Part shown: piece after piece, positions 34,901-46,863 of the stretch | Numbering within the stretch: the stretch's first letter is position 1 | Layout of the letters: every line of letters starts with the position of its first letter | Assembly (NCBI RefSeq): GCF_025766255.1 | Contig: NW_026516678.1 | Location: 496,001 to 560,000, forward strand | Direction: 5' to 3' | DNA: 64,000 nt | From: Zychaea mexicana | Taxonomy: Eukaryota; Mucoromycota; Mucoromycetes; Mucorales; Lichtheimiaceae | Notes under the pieces: generated by a model | The model's database searches: none | Seen by the model: the letters and a program-made list of their open reading frames with translations, nothing else | Told to the model about the DNA's origin: nothing | Program-made: the position numbers and the translations under genes

Positions 34901-35330
34901 GCACCGCGTACCATACTGGCAGTGAAGCGCTATCTTAAATGGGACTTGTTTTATATGAGGCGCCTAAATAGGGCTTTTTGGTTACACAAAACAGAAAAAA
35001 ATACGTACTCGAGCTGGTATGCTACGCCGATGGGTCTCGCTCTTTCTTTACAGTATCGTACGCGCACGGCATGGATCGCCTAGCTCATCATATACAGCTG
35101 ACTGACTCCTCCAAACGACACTTTCTTCAACGAATCTCACAAAAAAAAAGAAGCATGGCAGAAGCGAGAATCGAGCTTTGCTGATACGGAAGCAGCTTCC
35201 AAAACCACAAAGACGAAAGCTTTTGCGCATGCTCAGAAATCTCATTCCAAAATTATGCAGACATTAGCTACTCCGACACCTTATTCTAACTGTTTTAGCT
35301 GGCTGGGTGCAAAGGTAACGACGAGGCGTA
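31979..35330 (-). repeat. Right arm of the long inverted repeat (3.35 kb)
   Basis: Inverse copy of 11793-14682. It is longer by about 460 bp because of an internal tandem duplication (33611-34097 and 34100-34584). It otherwise differs by scattered, mostly transition, substitutions, small indels and a shorter CA-type microsatellite. Like the left arm it has intron-like signals but no recognised gene. Confidence 0.85.
33611..34584. repeat. 489-bp tandem duplication in the right arm
   Basis: The block starting TGGGAAGCC at 33611 recurs at 34100 with about 95 percent or better similarity by eye; both copies end at GTACCGTCGCAG. The left arm has a single copy, so the duplication arose after the arms separated. 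Confidence 0.85.
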
Positions 35331-35568
35331 CGATGACGCGGAATAAGAGAGCATATAAACAAAGAAAAAGTCATAAAGAAAAGACTCACGAGAAGATGGT
35401 TACAGGCATTGCGTACTGGACATCGTGAACTACAGCTGGTGTCAAATGGTTGGGTGGACTGTAAGAGAAAGAAAGGCTGTGCGCAGTGGTCGGAGGGCTG
35501 TTAGCATGATTGACAATTTGATGGTGTCAGAAGCTGATTTGCTCTAGCCTTGACGCTGCCATAGTCTA

Positions 35569-36618
35569 TTGGAAAGGATGAGCATATCTTCGACTATACA
35601 ACTTCCACCAGCTGTAGCGCTATGCCTACCCACCACAGCCATTTGGACTGCAGCACCGGATCAAGACACTGCCTCGCTTCTCCGCTCCCCCACTCTCAAC
35701 ACCATGGTTGCAAACGGTGTTTATGTCTTTGAAAACGCTCTGGGCTACCTTCGGCCACGTATGCCAACAGATGGCAACATTCCCCGAGCCCTTCGCCGCT
35801 TCATCACCGCCGTTATGGATGGAACCATCCAGTTGAAACCGTTCTTTGCTCGTCTCTGTCTGTCTGGCGATCGTGCCCTCGGTGGTCACGACAACACTTT
35901 CGGCACCATGGATGGCTTCCCTTTGTGGCAAGCGCTCAGCTCCATCCTCGACCAAGTTACCAACACTTGGTGCTATCGAGAACGCTGCCAGCATTCAACC
36001 ACTCTTCTGATCAACAACACCAGCAACAACCTATCACCCAGTCAATGGGCTACCTTTTGGGCCACCACCATGTTCCATCCGGTGCGCAACAGGTTCCGCA
36101 CCCTGCACCGCACCTTACCGACGGCCCAACGCCTGCACTATCGCGTCCCCGGTTTTATACCTTCTTCCATTTGTCTGCTCTGCAACTCTGAGCTCGACAC
36201 AATCCCGCATTTTCTCATCACCTGTCCACCGCGCTGGCGGGTATGGACACAAGTTTGGAGTGTTGTCGTTTACGCCGAACCAACAGTTCTGGGCCTTTCA
36301 CAGTTCATCACAGAGCTCAATTGGTCCCTTGCTCCTCCATCCACACTCCCCCACTACATCTCCGCCGTCCAGAGTACGCTTCTTGCTCTTTGGCGCGCAT
36401 ACTGGCGGCTGGTTTTCGACCGCATCCCCTTTGACCCGACCATCGTTGTCCAATCTGTCCTCCACCTCTACCACCAACTACATCCTCAGATTTCTGTGGA
36501 TGAATAATGTCTTATATATCTTAATCTGTACCTTTTTTCACTATTCTTTCGCACGCCACTTCCCTGAACGTGTGACCAACCATTAAAATTTCAGCCTCTA
36601 CCCGGCTCATACAAAAGA
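35569..36618 (+). mobile_element. 5'-truncated LINE, related to the one at 3.1-4.5 kb
   Basis: An open frame of 312 codons (35569-36507) aligns with the C-terminal part of the first LINE: both share PPA...LCLP..AIW, then LLRSP and FFxRLCL. The zf-RVT-like motif is CLLC...HFLITC followed by RWRVWTQVW. The 3' end has the same CCCGGCTCATACAAAA terminus but only a short A-rich tail. The proteins are clearly diverged, so these are two subfamilies. The 5' limit is uncertain. Confidence 0.8.
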
Positions 36619-38043
36619 AAAAGAATGAGCATATCCATATCAAAGCGTCTTCTGCAGGTGTGCAGTTAATGACTTCCTCACAGTGCTTGGAACATACAGC
36701 TGGGTGCTACCTGTGCTTTTGATGTGTTCGCCAATAAGCCATAGTACTTACCAGAGCAGAAGGTATTTTGTATCATGACGCGATCAGTTACGTAGTTGAT
36801 TTGTACTATGGAACGTTTACAAAAGACGACCTGCTTTCGTAGCCAGGCTTACAGAAATATGAATATTCTATTAACCTTAATGGGTCGTTTATGAACCAGG
36901 ACTACTTTCTGGTTGCAACTCTTTATACAGTACCTCACCTGGATGACGTGGTGAAACGCCTCGTTTATTTTATGGATGTGATCCCAGGTTGACTTTTCCA
37001 GGGCAGCCCTTGGGCAAAGAATGAGACGAGAGCCGAGCCTTAGATCATCATTAAAATATGTTTTTTTATGAAAGGATGGCGTATACTTTTTTTCTTTTAC
37101 GCTAAGATGTTGCTATTATGCTAATGATACCATAGACCTAAATCGCAAGTTTTAAATTTCGAAAACTTACTATATGCACCAAACACTGTTATGAGATAAT
37201 GCTGCTAATTTTCCGATATATGTATAGTAGCGTTTATCGATGAATATGCTTATAAAAAATATCATGCTATTTCCTTTATCATTTTGTCGGGTTGCTTAAA
37301 ATTGACTTACCAAGCATTCATTTCGACAGACAGATATTCAATAACTTCCTTACTGGTGAGCTTCGTATTGGCTAATTGAATATGTAGTTTCCGAGAATTC
37401 TGTGAGTTTAGATGAAACAGTGTAGCAATGGTTGCGGCCCTTTATCCGATAATTCTTAAGTTAACATTTAAGAAATCGTTGCTTCTCGTATAATTTCGTC
37501 ATGCAAGAAGCATTGATGATTGAGGTTGACTTATTAAGCGGAAAAAGTCTTGGAATTGTAACGAACTATCGAAGAAGTCTTTCCAGTCCCATGTAGCTTT
37601 TTTCTACGAAATAGCTAATCGATTGTTAAATAACAACTATATGAGTGATTCCAAGATTATAATCAACTTTTCTCGGTCGTGTTCTCCTGAAAAGTAAGAG
37701 CCAAAAAATCAACTGGTATAGCTCGAGTCACCTTGTGCCACAAAAGGTCAACCTTTTCCGCTGAGGACAGCCAGTTGCCATCTCCGTAAGTATATTTATA
37801 CGTTCAGTGCAGCAGGCAACAAAAGGTTTATCCATAGAAGATTTTCTGTGCAGTACTGAAAAGAGCGAAGAAGGTAAAAGAAATACATATAAAGTAGTAC
37901 TCTCGTTGTCTCTTCCGCGAAACCAAACACATCAATAGAAGAGAGGAGAGGAGAAGCTAATATTTTACAGACTAGAACTGCAGCTACTCTTCTTTTATGA
38001 TATTTATTTATAATCCTAAGGGTTAAAAGCAAAATAAAATCCA
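36619..38043. other. AT-rich intergenic region
   Basis: About 1.4 kb without a supported gene, element or RNA. Confidence 0.5.
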
Positions 38044-40271
38044 TCAGTACACGACAGGATCCGTGCGTCTGACAACGCGCATGACAGGTTTGTAAGGCAA
38101 CGTGACGACACCTCCTTCGTCAAACGTGTCCAAATCCGGATATACAGGTACACCATCTTCGTTGGCAACTGGTTCAATGACACACTTGGAAAATAGTCGT
38201 ACATATACATTGAATATTTCTAGCTCGGCCTTAAAATTATTTCAAAGAGGGTTAGTATTCCTTTCCATATGCGCTCTTTCGAAAATGCCCACTAAAACCT
38301 ATCCGGGAATACTATACCAGAAAAGCGCCAGGACAGGTTCTCCTAAAGCAGATATACAGTGATGAAACAGAAGAAGCAAGTGGTAAGTCAGTAAGCAGTT
38401 CTCATGAGCATCATCAAACTACTACAAAGGCAATAGCAACAGCATTACCTTCCCCAACCAAAGTTAAAATGGTCGCGTCCTTCCACTTGTGAATTTGCTG
38501 AAGAATGCATGGGTTTGAGATCACGAAGGTACCGATCTGGCACGAACGCGTGTGCATCGCTGTAGAAAGACTCGTTTCTATGCATAGCCTGCATATTGCA
38601 AAATAGAGTCGCTCCTTTCGGAATGCGATATCCACCGCATATAACTAAAACCAATAAGACGGTTGGCTGACAAGAAGACAGCAGATACAACAGAATATAA
38701 ATGAATTACGGAAGACTTACTCTCTTGATTGCTAACATGGGGCAGTCCAAGATGGGTTATTGAGCGATAGCGCATGCATTCCTTCTGAACAGATATGCAA
38801 TACGGCACGCAATCTCGATCTTCAAAAGTAGGAAGCCTTCCGTAGGTACGAATGAATTGATCCAGCTCTTCGCGAATCGATTTTTGAACTTTAGGATAAC
38901 GACACAGAATTGCCATTGACCATCCCAGCATCACGGCAGTCGTTTCTCCGCCAGCAAGTGCCATATCAGCTAAATGTAAAAATACGCGATAAGAAATTAA
39001 AAAATTCTTCGTCTTTGCTATTAATCTTCTTTATTTTTTTTCCAAATGATATGTAACTTACACAATGTCACCAAAAGATTTTCGTTGTCGTCACTAATTT
39101 CTTGCTGCTGAAGCAGTGATTTGGTAAAGCACTCCACGTCGTTTTCAATCACTTCCGCAACCAGCTGTTGGAGGGAAGTAGTGCGTCGCTCAACAAAACG
39201 CTGCATTCTTTTCCTTTTCTGAGACAGCACGTCCCAGATCGACAGGATAGGAAGGAAACCGCTCATTTCCTCTGCAGCTGATGCTAGATGAGATGCTTCG
39301 TGCATCCACTCAGTAATATTTTTAAAGAGTGGATCGTCCGTGCTCTCTGCTCTTTTTCCAAAACATGTAGTGGCAATCACATTGACCGCAGTAAATAGCA
39401 AGAATGGCATGACATCCACAGAACCGTCTCGATCCGTAGCAGCCAAAAGGTTCTCAATCAGCATGTCGGCTTCAGGGATATGCAATTTATCGAACGCGGG
39501 CCGGTTTTTGGGTGAGAGGATCTGGAATACTAAAAGTGTTTGCTGTAGCCTTCTTTCTCTCTGGTTTGCATTTCGTTAAAGAACAAGTATGGAATAAAAA
39601 AGGATCTAGAGTGATAACATACCAGCCGCCCGAGTTTTTTTCCATAACAATGACGGGTTAGCACCTGCAATTCCTTTGCCACCCATAGCATAATGGTCGG
39701 AAAAGAATGGTGTCTGTGGTCTTTCAGAGGTAAACCTTCCGTTGACATTGAATATTTCATGAGCGAGAAAAGGGTCGCTCACAACTACCCATTGCCTTAC
39801 TCCCATCTTAACAGAGATAATCGGACCTATCATCAAGAAAGAGAAAAGATTTATTTTTTGAGGATAAGTCAAAGTGTATGATAGTAAATTGTATACTTTT
39901 CTTGATTTACAAACCTAGTTCCTTGTTCCAGTTAGTCAACTGCGTAATAGGTTTTTTCCCAAGTGCAAACATGTGGCCTATAAAGCAATTCTGATAAGCT
40001 TCCATGTAAAGGCATAGCTCAAAGTCGTACTAGTGTTTTAAATTAATAGGCTTAAAAGTAAATAGTGAGAAAAGCTACCAAAGTAAGGAAGTGAGCTACA
40101 GGGTGTTGGTATTTCAATCGCATCGGTTTCATAGTTTTTGCTGTCCTTCGAGGATCGAAGTAATAACCAAGCACAGGCAGCAAGCCCTAGCACCGCAGCG
40201 GCTGTGGTGGAGTTTTCAGAAGCATGTTTGGAGACTACTTTATAAAAGTTGGTACCGTGTTGTAAATCCAT
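38044..40271 (-). CDS. Cytochrome P450 monooxygenase
   Basis: Haem-thiolate oxygenase; substrate unknown. Start MDLQHGTNFYKVVSKH, then a hydrophobic anchor (AAVLGLAACAWLLL), so ER-bound. The exons join in frame throughout: GHMFALGKKPITQLTNWNKE, then PIISVKMGVRQWVVV. The I-helix has ALAGGETTAVM, the K-helix ExxR is KECMRYR, and FVPDRYL is the PERF-type motif. The haem loop FGWGRRTCPGA is split by an intron just before the Thr-Cys. The stop is at 38044-38046. Length about 510 residues is normal. Glu replaces the usual Asp in AGxDTT, which is common. No partner genes are adjacent, so the pathway cannot be inferred. Confidence 0.9.
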
Positions 40272-40463
40272 TTGGGGGGGGGGAAGTAGGTATGTAACGA
40301 TGAACAAAGAGGAGACAAGCTGCCCAGAAAGTGTCTCGATTTATACTTTTAATCTTCTGTGCTGTACTTCTCTTTTGTTTATGATACTAACAGCGGTCAC
40401 CCTATAGATGACGTACGTGATTCCTTTTTGTGGTGATGTGAGCTAACCCAATCAGTACCATTA

Positions 40464-40670
40464 GGGAATTAATAGGGGCACGACAAGTTCTAATAATATA
40501 TAATAAATAGAATATGTTACACAGAGCAGCATAGCTGACGCTCTTGTGTTAATTATAGCAGATGGGTGGTGTCGTGCCCGTAAGAAGCACAGCGCGTATG
40601 TTTTATGCAAGAAGTCAATCGGATGACGTTTGTAGGCGGGACGCGTCGTGCCGGTAAGAAGCATTGATTT
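40464..40670. repeat. MULE left terminal inverted repeat
   Basis: Pairs with 44705-44909. Contains GTCGTGCCCGTAAGAAGCAC and a variant copy GTCGTGCCGGTAAGAAGC. Confidence 0.85.
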
Positions 40671-41110
40671 CTTGTGCTTATTTAAAGAATTCTGTATTAA
40701 ACTTACTTGATATAGGATATTCCATACTCTTTCTACATAGAATATGTAAAAGTTTCATAGATGTTTGCCCAGCAAACGTTTATGGTATATAAATATGTAC
40801 GTCACGAAGTATGATATCAAGCTGACAGCTGCATTCCGTATTATTAAAACAATTGAGAGACAAAGGAATCTATGTAGAGGATGGAAAACAAGAAAAGGAA
40901 GAAACTATGATGGTTTAAAATGTATCATAAGAAAGAGAAATACAAAGAGAGAAACCTTTCTATGTAGCGCTGTGAATGTGTAAAATATCAAGTATAGTAG
41001 AGGCGCTTCTAAATAAGTGTCAAGGTCTTGAGCAAAGCATGTTAGAGTAAAAACATTAGTGTATTTTGTTTTACTGGGCCTTTAGCTTACCGATTAAGTT
41101 TGCGTAAAGT

Positions 41111-44007
41111 CTATAATCTGTTCTGCTGGGTCTTGTTCTGGCGTCTTTTTAATCGCCAAGTAGCGTCACACGTATTTTCGCAAATCTTTGGCCTCTCCCA
41201 TAGATCTACAAGCCTCTTGCACATAATGTTCAATTCAACAGTCGTTGACCTTTTCATTAGTACAGTAGACCAATGGATATTTTGAACTAGCTGCATGATG
41301 ATCGGCATGGGTCTACATTTTTCCTTGTGCCTTCGAACGGTAAGTATAGAAGTGGAGGGAGGGACGAGCTTTCTTCTTCTGCTGGGTAAACGGCGACTGG
41401 AACGCGATACGTATCGGCTGCAATTTGGGCACAAGCCGGGGCACAAAACCAAAACTGCGAAGGGCAAAAGTGTTTTGAGCCTTCGTGTCCTTTTGCTTTG
41501 TAAAATAAGTTAGTACAGTACTGAACACCATGATCGAGGATACTCAAATATAGAATGATACCTTTTTCTTCCTGCTTTTTTCCAGATAGTCGTCTTCCAA
41601 ATCTCTTTTTCCAGGTAGGATAAACTCCATACCATCGGGTTCGCTTGAAGTTGACAATGTCACTTCTCGGTCTACAAACAATTTTTTCTTGGCCATTTTA
41701 TCCTCCTTATCCAAAGTTTCAAACTTCGATGGTAATCTTTTCCTTTCGTTTCTTTTGGGGCGCCCTTTTGTTTTTACGTTCTCTGGAAGAAGCAGGTCAT
41801 CAAGCTTGGTTGGAGAATATGTTTCTATAACACTGCTCATCTCTGCAAGGAGGTCGAACTTTTGTTGATCAGATTATAGTGAATCTACTGCTTGCTGTAA
41901 TCTTTTTACAATGTCGTTATTTGCGATCTTTGTACTTCGTCATCGCTACTACGAAACTCGAGGAGATCTATGATATAGAATAAACAAAAGCGTCAGTACT
42001 ATGTATTGGGGCTCAACATAATATGATGAATGTTGAAAATCTAATATACTGTACCTGTGTCATATTTTTAAGTGCCAGCGTTCAGATATATGATTCAGGC
42101 TCACATATAATCCCGCATGCACGATGTGATGTTGACAAGGTAAGCCATAGTTAATCATAACTCGCACATACAGCCCGTATGACTTTGCGTTTCTTTCCGG
42201 CAGTCTCCCATGCTTTTTGCAGCTCATTTCTTATCTTGCTTAATGCAAAAAAAGACACTTTGTCAAACAATTCTTGCATCGCTTGCATTTCCAGTCGGTC
42301 ATATATTGGCTTGTTACTAATACTGTGCAGGAACTCTTTTTCTTCTTCTTGCATCTATTTACCGGTTCAGTATATGAGACACTGTTTCAAAACACAATAG
42401 TTACATATTCTTTGGAGGTTACCGATTTTTCCATGACAGCGCTTATAGCTTTGAAAGTACGGAACAAGCTACCAGTGGTTTGCATGGTGTACTTGAGTTG
42501 CCAATGAATGCCTTCAACGCGCGATGTTGAGCGAAGCCCAAGGCTCAGAAGGTTACCGACGTAGTGGCCGCCCCACTTTACCTTGAAAGTAAGATATCTT
42601 ACCGGTAGTCAGTAATAAAATATTGCTAACCAAACCTCTACCATTACCTGTCTAACTTGAGCTCTTTTTTTTGCAGCAAGGCTAGCAACATATTCGGCTT
42701 CTTTTAAATTACATTTGCTTAGTCGATTTGTTGTCTTCTTCTTTCTTTTCTTCTTTTTCATCTTTTGGCTCTAAGGATTATTATGCTTAATATTCACAAG
42801 CACTTTCTTTTCCAGTTTGAGGTTAAATCATAATAGATATGCTTTTTATCATAGATAATTATATAAAATGATAGCAATGAAACTTACTTTCTTCACTATT
42901 TGTTCTTGCAAATGCCAACGCTGCCTTTTCCGCCAACAAATAGTAAGATTCTACAGCTTCGTCGAAACTTTCTTGGTCTCTATTGGATACTAATGTATCA
43001 ATGCATCGTCGTACTTCGTCTATCTCCGGGCTTTTGGCAGGGAAACTACCACCCAGGTTGGTTCTGAGGTGCGGGGTTACATGCCATCCGCATAAAACAT
43101 GTTGCGATTCTGGGAACGACTGCTCGATTGCTCCAAGTAACGACCTTTCTTCGTCTGTTATAAATATACCGACGATGGTTTGCTTCAAAGTGTCGACTAC
43201 CCATTCATACGAAGCTGCTTTTTTCATTGGTAACAAAAATGGATGCGACCAAGACATTGCGCAGATCTTTAGTACCGAGGTTGCTGACAGCCACAACATT
43301 GATCAACGGCATTTTCGTGGTATTCGTTTGATAAGTAGCATCCAACGCTATTATTTCAGTGAATCTTCGAGCTTTCTCGAGGGCAACAGGATGAGTAGCA
43401 AAATGGCGTCAAGAGATTTAGAGCTGCTGTCGACTCGACAACGAATGATGTAATCTCGTGCGACTAAGTTCTCGAATATGCGACTAAATTTGCCATGACG
43501 ATCTTCGTCGAAAACCTGCTGTCGAAAGTTGTAAAGATCACGCAAATTCATAATGATGCCGTCGTCGGTATTCTTCAATTGCTTCCATATTTGCAATGGC
43601 TTACTGCCACTATCTGTCATCGAAAGTATTTGCATCGACATTTCTTCGTCTGGCTTGCGGTTCACGGCGTAGTAATCGTCATTTTTGTCAAGTGGGTGAT
43701 TATGTTTGTTGAGCTTACGAATTTCACGAGCCATTTGCCGCCATCGTTTACAGCAGCTCTCATAATCCAGGTACATCCACTCTTGATAGTCGACCTTTGC
43801 CGTTGGCGCGTCTCTCCTTCGTAACGGAGTGAGAGTTTTTGTAATATTACCCGCCATGTGCGCAATGGAATGTTGCAGCTCTCTTGTTGCTGTGTATTGT
43901 AGATATTTTACATTCATTCTGATAGCCAATGCATTAGCAGCGATCTTTATCGATTGTTTTGACACGAATTGGCGTCCAAGAAGCTCTTGCATATAGTCGT
44001 GATCCAT
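41111..44007 (-). pseudogene. MULE transposase with SWIM finger and OTU-like remnant
   Basis: Order on the minus strand: N-terminal region from MDHDYMQELL at 44007; first catalytic Asp in LDATYQTN (about 43345, reached only after a frameshift near 43400); the segment ITDEERSLLGAIEQSFPESQ with HVLCGWH (about 43100-43150); a SWIM-type GLPCQH finger near 42130, also out of frame; and a KTKGRPK basic motif near 41750. A C-terminal piece (about 41500-41280) has CAPACAQIAADTYRVPVAVY and PMPIIMQLVQNIHW, resembling the second half of an OTU-type cysteine protease. The catalytic-Cys half was not found. Several frameshifts and stops make it inactive. Confidence 0.75.
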
Positions 44008-44704
44008 TGTCGATACTGGAATAGTACTTTGTGATTTATAAGTTACATAGGATTAAGAAATCAAAAGCTCATACATCCTTGTTGCAGAACGTCTGTAAAA
44101 GTGTCGGCCCAGGTAATACTTACAATCGCGAGTGTGAGTGAGTGGATGACAATGTTAACAATAACAAACAACAGGAGATAGGACTCGAATATGTCAAAGA
44201 TAAAGCGATGAAGGATCATTTTCAGGATCCCGTCTGTATATAGTACATCTGAATAACTATCGGGTTATATGTCTGCCCTACTTGATTTATATTCATACTT
44301 CTATATCTAGTGTCGTTATTATATTATTCATCGTCCCGACCACTGGTAGTTCTAACAGCCGCACCGTAGGTTGGATATTGTCTTAACGGTTCACGCCGTT
44401 ACGATGTCTATGCTCAGAATTTATATAGGTATTCACCAATATCCTACTTAGTATGTTGAATGTACGAAAGGCTATAAAGCTTTCTTCGCCTGGTTCGTTT
44501 GGTTCCTTTCATCCAAGTAGCTTTTTAGACGGCTGGTGTTGTTTCAGCACCGGTGGCTAAATGCTCCCCAACCTCTGCAAATCGCGATCCTGATAAATCG
44601 GTCAATCGTCAAGTTCATAAGCACGACATTTATTCATATATTTGGTGTTAAGGAAGTGGCAAGAGTGCTTTAAAAAATAAATCAAGGCAAGTTTTTACTA
44701 ATAC

Positions 44705-44909
44705 GTCTTTCGAATGCCCTCCTTACGGGCACGACGCGTCCCACCTACATATGTCATCCAATTGACTTCTAACATAGAACATACGCTCTGTGCTTCTTAC
44801 GGGCACGACACCACCCATCTGCTATAATTAACACAAGAGTGTCAGCTATGCTGCTCCGTGTAACATATTATATTTATTATTAGAACTTGTCGTGCCCCTA
44901 TCAATTCCC
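44705..44909. repeat. MULE right terminal inverted repeat
   Basis: Inverse of the left repeat with scattered differences; two GCTTCTTACGGGCACGAC-type motifs are visible (the outer one reads CTCCTTACGGGCACGAC). Confidence 0.85.
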
Positions 44910-44918
44910 GTACCATGA

Positions 44919-46275
44919 TTGTACTTTTTACTTGCTACAGAAGACAATGATGGGTCACTGTGTTTCTTGAACGCATCATGGACCACGACATACATGTATG
45001 GTTGTACATATCAAGCACAAGATGCTAACCATCTTTGCTGTTAAGCGCGTAATAACAGAATGAGCCAGTGGGCGGCTTGAAAAAAAAAAGTGATACGATA
45101 GAAGTACGATGCTGATCTGAAACAATATAACTCCGAAAAGAGGATCATTTCTTTTGGAGATGACGAGGGATGAACGCTGCGCAAGCTTTACAAGGTTTCA
45201 GCTACTGCAATGCTGTACAACGTAGTACCGTATGTGTATTCACTTTACCATTAAAAGAACCATGCATGATGACGTACTTGTGGTGGTACATAATACACAT
45301 TGCTGGGTTTGCTATAATCTGGGTTTTGCATTATTGTGTACGACAAATACCCCAAGATGTACCACGTAGTACTAAATCCTCAAGATACAAATTTTTATGC
45401 AACTGTTTTTGTATCGAGAGGTTCGTTGCTGCCGAACAGGGTAATTCTCTCTCTCTCTCTGTCTTTTCTTTGTAGACCAGACTAGAGCGAAAATGCTAAA
45501 GAGCGCTGCGTTCACAGTCATCAAATAGAACTACAAATATGTTAGGTCTAAGCCTTTATTATGATATACTTTTATCAGGCAATTGATAAGCGGCACTCAT
45601 TCAAATTTGTTCCTGCTGCCAGTGATGGTAGAGCCATTTTTTGTTTCTGATAATAGCTTGATTAAGAATAAAAGCAGCCAAACTTTATGCTGTGTAAGAA
45701 TATTAACACTTGGAAGAAGTAAACGAATAGCAGTACATTGACCTTCGCCAACATTGATGACACAATGGTTTACAAAGATCATCTGGACCGACGCATAGGT
45801 GGAAATTGTTCGGGTGATTACGATTATGATAAACACGTTGATAACGTATGGTCAATGCAGTTGCCTAAAAAGCTGCAATATCACAAAAGAGAATGGTCAA
45901 TGACACAATTATTTCCCCAAAAGGTGCTGCTGTATTCCCACTCAGCACATCAGCACGATTATAAGCTATGTAAGCGTAAAAGTAGCAGACTATTAGACCG
46001 TTGGACATATTTTACGACGATGATCAAAGTAGTTTTTTTTTTCTCGAAAAGATACGAATGTTGACCGGAGTAGAAGCATGAATATATATGTGGCATACTA
46101 ACTTTTGTTGACGACAAGCAACCTAAAAATGGCGTGGCGATGCTCGGGCTGTCAAAATTCTACAAGTGATCAGCAGGGGCTGCGCCTAGGTTTTTTTTCT
46201 CGTTTTCCTTTCTCCTCTTTGTTGAACTTGACGTGCTTGTTACACCCGTACCTTTTCCAAATCACAGTGTCGTCA
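44919..46275. other. Intergenic region, MULE to SWI5
   Basis: Short frames at 45170-45475 and 45738-46064 have no recognisable domain or splice context and are not called. Nothing else supported. Confidence 0.4.
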
Positions 46276-46828
46276 ATGGAAGCAAGAAAAAAAGTAAAAG
46301 TTCTCTTTGGTTTTCCTTTCAAACACTTGCTGTAGTTTTCACTGTACGTTGCATCTAGTATATTAATAATCATATGATCTTTTCATCGTTAGAAAATCGA
46401 AGAGTTGCGCAGCGAGTACGAGGCCTTGTGCAATGAGTTAGAGTAAGTAATCTATCAAGGACCCAGAACATAGAACGAAGCCAACATGAAATAACTGCTT
46501 ATGTAATGAAGGATGGATGAAAAGGATGCTGCACGAGTGTTCCAGCGACGTATTCGTTTGCTGCACGAATTTAACGATCTCAAGGACACTGCCACCATGC
46601 TGATTGGAATCGTAAGCTCACAACCCCAGTTTGTCTCTTAGAACCATAGCACAATCAACAGAAAGAAAAGAAGTATGAATGGATTGATTCATTTGTTATT
46701 ATTTTTTTATGGGCCATGTACAAATCATACAAATGCACTACGATTATTTCAAGTATGCGCAAAAGACTGGCAAGACACTACATCAAGTGTATGAAGATTT
46801 CAATGTGGACAGCCCTACAACAGAATAA
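46276..46828 (+). CDS. SWI5: Swi5, recombination mediator subunit
   Basis: Small partner of Sfr1 that stabilises Rad51/Dmc1 filaments in homologous recombination. Exons: 46276-46293 (18 nt), 46393-46442, 46512-46611 and 46754-46828. The product of about 80 residues is a coiled coil (KIEELRSEYEALCNELE) followed by the Swi5 signature RRIRLLHEFNDLKDTATMLI and a C-terminal helix QKTGKTLHQVYEDF. An ATG at 46130 in another frame is a less likely start. Size and motif order fit the family. Confidence 0.85.
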
Positions 46829-46863
46829 AGAGAGATTGTTGCTTTTCATCCCCCTCCCCTCCT

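Larger units (their letters stand above)
40464..44909 (-). mobile_element. Mutator-like element (MULE) with about 200-bp TIRs and 9-bp target duplication
   Basis: 4,446 bp. The left end is GGGAATTAATAGGGGCACGA and the right end, inverted, is GGGAATTGATAGGGGCACGA. Terminal repeats extend roughly 40464-40670 and 44705-44909. Flanking 9-mers are GTACCATTA (40455-40463) and GTACCATGA (44910-44918), differing in one base, as expected for MULEs. The TIRs repeat the motif CGTGCCCGTAAGAAGC, a likely transposase-binding site. Coding remnants are on the minus strand. Confidence 0.88.

Noticed and set aside
45170..46064. Frames of about 100 codons between the MULE and SWI5
   Set aside because: No domain or splice support; one reverse frame has VGEGQC reminiscent of a P450 haem loop but lacks the other P450 motifs.
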